DNA of 64,000 nucleotides from Nephrocerus scutellatus (Eukaryota; Arthropoda; Insecta; Diptera; Pipunculidae): contig OX352761.1 of NCBI GenBank assembly GCA_947095585.1, forward strand, positions 114,191,890-114,255,889, given 5' to 3'. Below the pieces are notes generated by a model. The model was not told where the DNA came from. It did no database searches and saw only the letters and a list, made by a program, of their open reading frames with translations. A program made the position numbers and the translations under genes. Positions 57,790-64,000 of this stretch are shown piece after piece; position 1 is the stretch's first letter, and every line of letters begins with the position of its first letter.

Positions 57790-58827
57790 ATGACTGAAAT
57801 CAATTATGCGACGGTAATTGTCAAGTGGAGTGGCAAAGAATTCCCAATTACTGATTTGACGGACCAAGACACTGTTGCAGTGCTACGCCATGAAATTTTT
57901 AAGAAAACGCAAGTTCGACCGGAACGGCAAAAGCTTTTAAATCTTAAATATAAGGGTAAGATAGAAAAATTGCAATAAAAACATTTAAATTCGTTATTTT
58001 CTTTGTGCTGCTCTTTCTCAGGAAAGCCGGCTTTAGATAGTGTTAAAATCGGTTACCTAGAACTGAAGCCCAATTTCAAACTAATGATGGTAGGTTCCAC
58101 TGAAGCAGACATCGAAGATGTTTGTCAACGACCTGAGGGCATTGATGATGTTATTGATGATTTTGATGATCCGGACGACAAGGAAGGGAGTGGTACTTCG
58201 CTGGAGAAGTCCGCTGTGTATTTGGCAAAAATTCAAAAACGTATCAGAGAATACAAAATCACAATATTGAATGAGTCACGTGAAGGCAAACATCTGCTCG
58301 TTTTAGACATCGATTACACGCTTTTTGACCATCGTTCTGCAGCTGAGTCAGGCGCTGAGCTAATGCGGCCGTATTTGCATGAATTTCTCGAGACTGCCTA
58401 TGAATACTATGATATTGTGATATGGTCAGCCACTGGGATGCGATGGATTGAAGAGAAAATGAAACTGCTTGGTGTTACCACACATCCGAATTACAAAATT
58501 ATGTTCTATTTAGATTCAAACGCGATGATCAGTGTACACACGTCGGAGCGAGGTGTCATCGATGTGAAGCCGCTGGGTGTTATTTGGGGAAATTATCCGC
58601 AATATTCATCTAAGAATACCATCATGTTTGACGATATTCGGAGGAATTTTCTCATGAATCCCAAATCGGGTTTGAAAATACGACCATTCCGGCAAGCACA
58701 TTTAAATCGCACTACCGACAAAGAGCTAGTAAAACTGTCTAAATATCTCAGGGATATCGCACAATATTGCGATAATTTTGATAAATTAAATCATAGAAAA
58801 TGGGAACAGTACGATCCGAAAAAATAA
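57790..58827 (+). CDS. UBLCP1: UBLCP1, ubiquitin-like domain CTD phosphatase (nuclear proteasome phosphatase)
   Basis: UBLCP1 docks on the 26S proteasome through its ubiquitin-like domain and dephosphorylates regulatory-particle subunits in the nucleus. Exons 57790-57955 and 58022-58827 (66-nt intron, GGTAAGA...CTCAG) encode 323 residues, like the human protein. Residues 1-82 are the UBL ([20 protein letters not shown], then [13 protein letters not shown]), 95-110 an acidic linker, then an FCP1/HAD phosphatase: catalytic DIDYTLFDH with nucleophile Asp151 and acid/base Asp153, [21 protein letters not shown] (the Thr/Ser motif), [10 protein letters not shown] and the distal acidic motif IMFDDI. 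The ATG at 57790 matches the human start context. Neighbour FBXO9 is also a ubiquitin-system gene, but nothing shows shared control. Confidence 0.95.
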
Positions 58828-58863
58828 AAAAACTTAATTTATTTATTACTTGTTTGTTTGTTA

Positions 58864-58869
58864 AATAAA
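58864..58869 (+). terminator. UBLCP1: UBLCP1 polyadenylation signal
   Basis: AATAAA 37 bp after the UBLCP1 stop codon, followed by T-rich sequence. It lies just before the SINE that starts at 58921. Confidence 0.6.
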
Positions 58870-58920
58870 ATTTGCGGACCTATGTTATTATTTTATTTTT
58901 TCTTATTAGTATTTTATAAA

Positions 58921-59150
58921 TTAATAATAATAAAATTCGGCGCGACAGACCGTTGTGGTCCAAGGCCTAGCTCCTCGAGACCATTTGTGTTGTGCAAGTA
59001 TATTTTGGACACAAATGGAAGAATCTACAATTTAAGGCCGGACCCGAACGGTGAATTGAGAAGCTTTCCGTGACAAGTTATTACTCGGAACGTTTGTCAC
59101 CCATTCGCGATAGGTGGGACACCGTGAAAAATATACTTTTGGTGTTACTG
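58921..59150 (-). mobile_element. tRNA-like SINE, copy 4
   Basis: Tail AATAATAATAAAATTCGGCG, body GGCCGGACCCGAACGGTGAA and GACACCGTGAAAAATATACT, then GGTGTTACTG and loss of homology before the B box. Sits just after the UBLCP1 3' end. Confidence 0.7.
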
Positions 59151-59154
59151 CGGA

Positions 59155-59450
59155 TTTGCGGACCTATGTTTTTTTTATTTTTTCCCATCAGTATTTTATA
59201 AATTTTTAATATTATTAATTCGGCAAAATTGTTTATATGAACGTGAAAGTCTTATGTGTCGCCTATTAAATAGTTTTTATAACTTTGTCCTTTAAGATAG
59301 TGAAGCACTAATTTTAAGTAGTGCAATCCTATAACTACTCTGGCGATAACAGCATGAACCCAGAAATAGGCGTACGGTTGGTTAAAGCAAACAAAGTCGT
59401 AAGACTATTAAAATCCAGGAATTTAAATATAACGTTAAAGCTGGTGGACT
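59155..59450. other. Spacer 59.2-59.5 kb
   Basis: The first 70 bp repeat the sequence at 58873-58923 (GCGGACCTATGTT, then TTTTTTATTTTTT and TAGTATTTTATAAATT-like), so about 50 bp is duplicated on both sides of SINE copy 4. The rest is AT-rich. Confidence 0.5.
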
Positions 59451-59452
59451 AC

Positions 59453-59562
59453 GAACTTGCCCAGAAGGACCTTCTTTTGTGAGTGGACACATGAAAATGG
59501 TAGTGAAAATGGACACATAAAAATGGTGTCCACTCTCAAAATTAGGTCCTTCTGGGTAAGTC
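59453..59562. mobile_element. Palindromic hairpin element
   Basis: Left ACTTGCCCAGAAGGACCTTC and TGTGAGTGGACAC face right GTGTCCACTCTCA and TAGGTCCTTCTGGGTAAGT across about 35 bases in which AAAATGG is repeated. The whole can fold into one stem of nearly 40 bp. A foldback MITE-like element. Confidence 0.65.
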
Positions 59563-60000
59563 CGCTTGAAGCAGGTTATTCACTGGAGTAAACTGGTAAG
59601 AGTGCATCAATTCCACGTGAAATTTTGCTGCACTGTAGCACTCTTCCTGCTCCTCTTAGAATACGTAGTAGTAGTAACACATCCAGCACTATATCGCTCT
59701 TGTTGACAGAATGCACAAATATTGTGCCATGGTTTTGTAGTAAATTGAATAGGCTTTAATACTGCATTTGTCTACAAAATTATCCTTTTACAAAATAATC
59801 GCGTTTGAAAATAAAATTTAAATGACGTTTATATCGGTAATGGTTTTAAGAATTAAAAAAAAATGTTTGACCTTAAAAATTTAATTTTCTTTCTAAAAAG
59901 ACCAACCAAAGACCAAGACTTGTAGCTAAAAGCCTGCAAGATATGCAGGGTGTGAAGTTATGTATGGTCAAAAGTACGTCATTTCGCATCTTTATGGCGA

Positions 60001-60050
60001 ACCGGACCATGGTTGTAGTGTCATATATGATTGTGATGATTATAACTTTG
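60001..60050 (+). mobile_element. Possible LINE 3' tail (RWRDFLREA family)
   Basis: ACCGGACCATGGTTGTAGTG then a TGATTGTGATGAT stretch resembles the tail of the family, diverged. Flanking 59565-60000 and 60050-60235 are AT-rich with nothing recognised. Confidence 0.35.
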
Positions 60051-60239
60051 TCGTTTTGTTGTGTCGGTGTCGGAAGTTTACAGAATGATTTTTTTCCATC
60101 TGGTATCTAAGCTCATTACACCGGATTTAAAATATTATCTCTTTAACATTTCATGCCGTTTTTTTATATTTTCCCTCGTAGACACAAAAAACCACATTAA
60201 TAGTTCGATTAAATTGTTTCAATGTAATCAACCATGTTG

Positions 60240-60425
60240 ATTTCTTCTTTCTTTCTTTCCTTTACTCCGCGGGGGAGCATAGGGCTTCTACAAACGCCCG
60301 CCAACGAACTCGATTTAACGCCTGAGGTTTCAAGAGACGCCACTCGGTGTCGCGATTGCTTCCTGCTGCGTTACTCTCCGCAAGTCTTGATTGGTGATAA
60401 TGTCCGGCCATATTATTCTTAGTAA
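60240..60425 (-). mobile_element. Possible LINE C-terminus
   Basis: Minus strand reads RLLKPQALNRVRWRAFVEAL then CSP, resembling the RxRWRxxVxALC end of another insect LINE type. GC content is higher than the surroundings. Weak. Confidence 0.35.
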
Positions 60426-60984
60426 ATTCGTTTTAAATCTGTCCATAGATTTCCAAAAACCGGCATATTGTTTGGCGGTTGATATCATTTTATATCAATT
60501 AACCCCAAAACTGGTTTCAAACACCATAGAAAAATGTAGGTGTGGCCACAATCCGACTTCCTTCATTCAGGCTTCAGTAAATGTAGAGCATTTAAATAAA
60601 TCATCTCACTCCTAACACAAGAGATGATTATAAATAAATGTTTCTATCCCTCATGTATTTAACATTTTTCTGACGCTCGAAAAATCTCGATTTCGAAAAT
60701 TTTGAGTTACAGAAAAGTATAATACATTTTTTTTTTAATATTTTTTCTTTTCAACAGATTTTTCTCATAAGTACTATAGTTTTTGAGATATTTGCAATAA
60801 CTCAAAAAACTGTCAAAGTAAACTGCCATTTCCGGTTGGCGGATTTCCAAAATCAACAGGGACCACCCAATTTACGTAAAAAGCTTAAATATGAATTTTC
60901 ATTCCCATCAATTCAGCCGTCTGGGCTGTAGAGTGGACACAGAAAGACAGACAGATATTTTTTGACTTTTTCTGTCTCAGGAGA

Positions 60985-61199
60985 TGGTAAATCTGCAAAC
61001 ATCCCTAGTTCGAAAATTTTCATGATTACTATACTATCTGCAAACATTCCTAACTCGAAAATTTTCATGATATACTACATATGTAAAAGAAAGTAAAATG
61101 AAATTTAGAATTTTTCTGAAAAAACTGTAAACTTTAATACTACATATGTAAAAGAAAGTAAAATGAAATTTAGAATTTTTCTGAAAAAACTGTAAACTT
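60985..61199. repeat. Nested tandem duplications (about 47 bp and 65 bp)
   Basis: A 65-bp unit (ATACTACATATGTAAAAGAA to AAACTTT) occurs twice in a row at 61072-61136 and 61137-61199, nearly identical, so recent. Just before it, ATCTGCAAACAT...CGAAAATTTTCATGAT occurs at about 60988 and 61035, an older tandem copy. Confidence 0.85.
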
Positions 61200-61394
61200 T
61201 GGCAATTCTCGCCACGCAGACGTTTCCACATCGCCTGAGGGTTTTCAGCCATTAACAACATTAATTTAATTTTTTCCACAATATGCATATTTTAATTACT
61301 TAGTAAAATATATATTGGCATTAGTACCTATAAATATTACAAAAAGTATAACAATTAATGTATAGAGCCAAACACAACAACAACTTTATCGCTC

Positions 61395-64000
61395 TTAAAA
61401 CTTAAACCCGTCTTCATCAGCCCAACGAACACGACGTCCTTCCAAGTATTCCAAACTTTCGTGCAATTTTCTTCGATTATTCTCTAAGGCTGCCAAACTT
61501 TTGTATTTTTGTATAACATAACAACAGCTGAACATTAAACAAATTTGAATTACAAGCCAGAATATTAGCAACGCAATGAGAAGACTTTGATTGATACAAA
61601 AATTGTCGGCATTAGCATCTGTGGAAAATGTTGGAAAAAATAAGAAACATTATAATATCATTTTTTTGCTAATTCGCTAAATTTAAACATTTTAACCGAC
61701 TTGATAACATTTTCGCTACTACTTAAGTTTAAAGGGACCTCCTTTACATTTGGGAAATAGGGTCCCAAATGTATAGGTGGGAAAAGAAAAAAACGCAATA
61801 TCTGCATATATTTTTTTACTTTACAACACAATTTATTTTTTACCAAATATCAACACTTTCTATTAAAATTTGGGGCTTATTTGGGGTGCCCATAAATTTT
61901 GTTTTTAAATTAACCCGATTTTCTTTAAATTGAAAACACATGTGTATCAGTGAAGGACAACATTTTTTGGAGGGGTGTCAATGTAGTTTTTTAAAAATTA
62001 GCCCGATTTTCTTCAAATTTTAAACACATGTGTGTAACTGCTGGACAAAACTTTTTGTACATTTGTTGGAGTGATCGGGCCCTGAGACCCGAGTGCAAAT
62101 TTTTTAAAAACTAACCCGATTTTCTTCAAATTTTAAACCTATTAGAGAATTTACATGAAGAATTTTAGTTTTTATGGGATGGAGATTTCGTTTGGCTTTA
62201 CAATCCCAAGACAAGACAAGGGAAATCACAAAAACTACAGCAAAGTTGGGATGATCCCCACAAGAGGAATCACGAAGCAGCTTATCAGATTCAACAAAAG
62301 CCCAGATGTAAAAAGGAAGTTGTCCAAATCAACAGATTAGCAAGGTTCAACATTAGAAGGAGTGCTGAATCTGTTCGGGACGAACAGAACTAAGGTGGGG
62401 GTAATGTTACGAAATGCACGTGGCTACTGAGCAGGAGGTTCGTGGTTTAGAATCCCAGTAACACTAAAAGTATTTTTCACGGGGTCCCACCGGCCGGCCT
62501 TAAATTGTAGGTCCCTTCTATTTGTGTCCAAAAATATAAATGTGCAACACAAATGGCCGCGAGAAGCTCGGTCTTGGACCGCAATGGTCTGTCGCGCCGA
62601 ATTTTATTATTATAATGTTATGAAATGTAGTTAGTAGTGCAGATAGTCTAATACGAATCACAATATAAATCGCAATGTACATACTCGTCCAAAAATAGGC
62701 ATTAAATTAGAATTAAGAATTGCATACTTTTATGCTGTAAAATAATTTAAATGTAACCGCCTATAAGTTTAAATCATTATGTACTAGTCAAAAATGTAGT
62801 CAAACCGGTTTGTCCGGTTTGCGTTTGAGCCAGCAGTTCAGTTCTTATTTGCAATTCAGCCAGTTAAGTTGGAAAAGTTCTTGTCGAAATATAGTTAAAT
62901 ACAAGTATTGTTGCAATAATTGTTTTTGTGTACTTAGAAAAGTAATCACCAGTGTAATTTATGAACTTTTGTTATTTTTAAATTCTCTATATTAACTTCG
63001 TGTGCACGTGGCTGCGTGGCTGGCTGGTCAGATTTTCTGATCAATTTTTAGCCCACTTCCCATGGCCCGATTTTATTGAAATTTTGCACACATGTATATT
63101 TCCTTCTTGGATCTTCGTCTTCGATGGAAAACACTTTTTGTAAAAATTTGGAGCGATCGGCACCAATATAAAATTTTTAAATATCGGTATATCGCATCAG
63201 ATCTCGATTAGAGAATTTACAAGAAAAATTTTAATTTTTATGGGTTGTTTTTTTACTGTTTGTTTAATAAAGTTGTATTTTATAAATTAATATTGCAAAC
63301 TTTTTTACGAACTCGAAAGCCTAAATTTCGTAACAACATATTATGGCATCAATGTCTTAAAATAACACAATATTTACAAAGACAGTAGAGCTTAGCCTTG
63401 CACTTTGCAAACGTGAATTTAGAAATTAACTTATATTCGAATAACTAACTTACCAATGCTAGCAATAAGAAGAACTCCTCTTTCGCCATAGATGAAACCG
63501 TTTGTATCGTCTATGTTGGGTCCACGAACTTTTAAATCATAATTTAATGGCAACTCTAATTGTTGGCTAAAATCATCGAAAGTTTTCGCTGTAGTGTTCG
63601 CAGTCATAGCTGCCGTTTTATTAATAGTTTTGTTGTCATCTCCACCCTCCTGAACGTTTCGTTCACCATCGTTTTCGTCAACTGTCGAGAGGTATATTGG
63701 GGTCTTTACTTGAAAATCCTCTTGCATTTGAATAAAGGTTTCGTCTCTTCTTCTCCGTTTTCTGTTGTAGTTAAGTAATGATAGCCAGTTACTATCATCG
63801 TCCTTATGCGGCTGGCAATTCTGCGGTTGGCATTGCCGCTTACAAAAATGAATTTTCACATCAAAGCTAACCAATGAGGTGCCAGCAAATTTGAACGCAT
63901 GAAATCTTGCCCGCAACATATTCTGTTGTCCAGTTCGTACTCTTGTCAGTCCAGGAAAAACCGCAATATCCGTTGGACAGCCATTTTCATCAATCAGCAC
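61395..64000 (-). CDS. ZP-domain transmembrane protein, C-terminal part (5' end outside window)
   Basis: ZP-domain proteins polymerise in the apical extracellular matrix of insect epithelia. Two exons are visible: 63454 to beyond 64000, and the last exon 61395-61618 (GT-AG, phase 1), stop at 61395. The upstream exon gives the end of the ZP domain: LRARFHAFKFAGTSLVSFDV, then HFCKRQCQPQNC, the ZP-C cysteine cluster. It is followed by NRKRRRRDE, a furin-type consensus cleavage site, and a Thr/Asn-rich external linker. The last exon has CINQSLLIALLIFWLVIQICL, then CYVIQKYK: a single transmembrane helix, then a basic cytoplasmic tail of about 45 residues ending ADEDGFKF. This order (ZP, furin site, TM, tail) is the standard layout. 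I cannot say which of the fly ZP genes it is. The 1.8-kb intron holds repeats and a SINE. Confidence 0.85.
61855..62165. repeat. Dispersed tandem repeat, array 4, in ZP gene intron
   Basis: Three units with CCCGATTTTCTTCAAATTTT and ACACATGTGTATCAGTGAAG-like sequence, then TTTTTGTACATTTGTTGGAG and GATCGGGCCCTGAGACCC. Ends AGAGAATTTACATGAAGAAT then TTTTATGGGATG, the usual end module. Confidence 0.65.
62404..62632 (+). mobile_element. tRNA-like SINE, copy 5, with target-site duplication
   Basis: Element about 62418-62616: GTGGCTACTGAGCAGGAGGT, CGTGGTTTAGAATCCC (B box with a change), then a deletion of about 60 bp compared with copy 2, and the end GGTCTGTCGCGCCGAATTTT followed by ATTATTATA. AATGTTACGAAATG lies before it and AATGTTATGAAATG after it, a 14-bp target duplication with one change. 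In the ZP gene intron. Confidence 0.8.
62985..63255. repeat. Dispersed tandem repeat, copy 5, in ZP gene intron
   Basis: Starts TCTCTATATTAACTTCGTGT (end module), contains GTGGCTGCGTGGCTGGCTGG, GCCCGATTTTATTGAAATTT, CACTTTTTGTAAAAATTTGG and ends AGAGAATTTACAAGAAAAAT then TTTTTATGGGTTGTTTTTTT. It shows both end modules on one copy, so this may be a full element of about 265 bp. Confidence 0.65.

Overview
The window looks like nuclear DNA of a higher (schizophoran) fly. Gene models are intron-split with GT-AG boundaries, the proteins are closest in pattern to Drosophila ones (glutamate dehydrogenase is nearly colinear with Drosophila Gdh, including its 39-nt alternative microexon), and the introns and gaps are full of decayed insect transposons. 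The gene set (Gdh, Fancd2, trus) and the very large, repeat-filled introns suggest a non-Drosophila dipteran such as a tephritid; the family is an inference. There are no bacterial operons, CRISPR arrays, rRNA genes or convincing tRNA genes.

Layout, left to right. (1) 1-9836, minus: N-terminal half of Fancd2, ten exons, cut by the window edge. Its 2.4-kb and 5.1-kb introns hold LINE fragments, a Tc3-like remnant and an intact, oppositely oriented two-exon gene (7286-8428) for a CENP-B/Tigger-type DNA-binding protein with no transposase catalytic domain. (2) 11052-12036, minus: a three-exon p31comet (MAD2L1BP) gene. (3) 14633-39504, plus: complete Gdh, seven exons including the microexon, spread over 25 kb by a 14.5-kb first intron (Helitron, LINE and mariner remnants), a 3.2-kb third intron and a 4.9-kb last intron. 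(4) 42337-43764, minus: a five-exon NAD-dependent epimerase-like SDR protein that seems to lack the usual catalytic tyrosine. (5) 46176-47805, plus: trus (PDCD2L), three exons. (6) 53208-54822, minus: FBXO9, two exons. (7) 57790-58827, plus: UBLCP1, two exons. (8) 61395-64000, minus: the 3' part of a membrane-anchored ZP-domain protein gene with a furin site, a transmembrane segment and a short tail.

From p31comet onward the genes alternate strand, so neighbours are either head-to-head (p31comet/Gdh, SDR/trus, FBXO9/UBLCP1) or tail-to-tail (Gdh/SDR, trus/FBXO9, UBLCP1/ZP). The functions are unrelated housekeeping roles (DNA crosslink repair, spindle checkpoint, glutamate metabolism, ribosome assembly, ubiquitin ligase, proteasome phosphatase, cuticle/apical matrix), so this is ordinary gene-dense fly DNA and not a functional cluster.

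The repeat landscape is the richest part: at least four LINE lineages, mariner, Tc1 and Tc3 remnants, one Helitron, a tRNA-like SINE family (five copies), several short inverted-repeat (MITE-like) families, and a dispersed tandem repeat found in at least five places. The best candidate for something undescribed is the nested CENP-B-like gene inside Fancd2.
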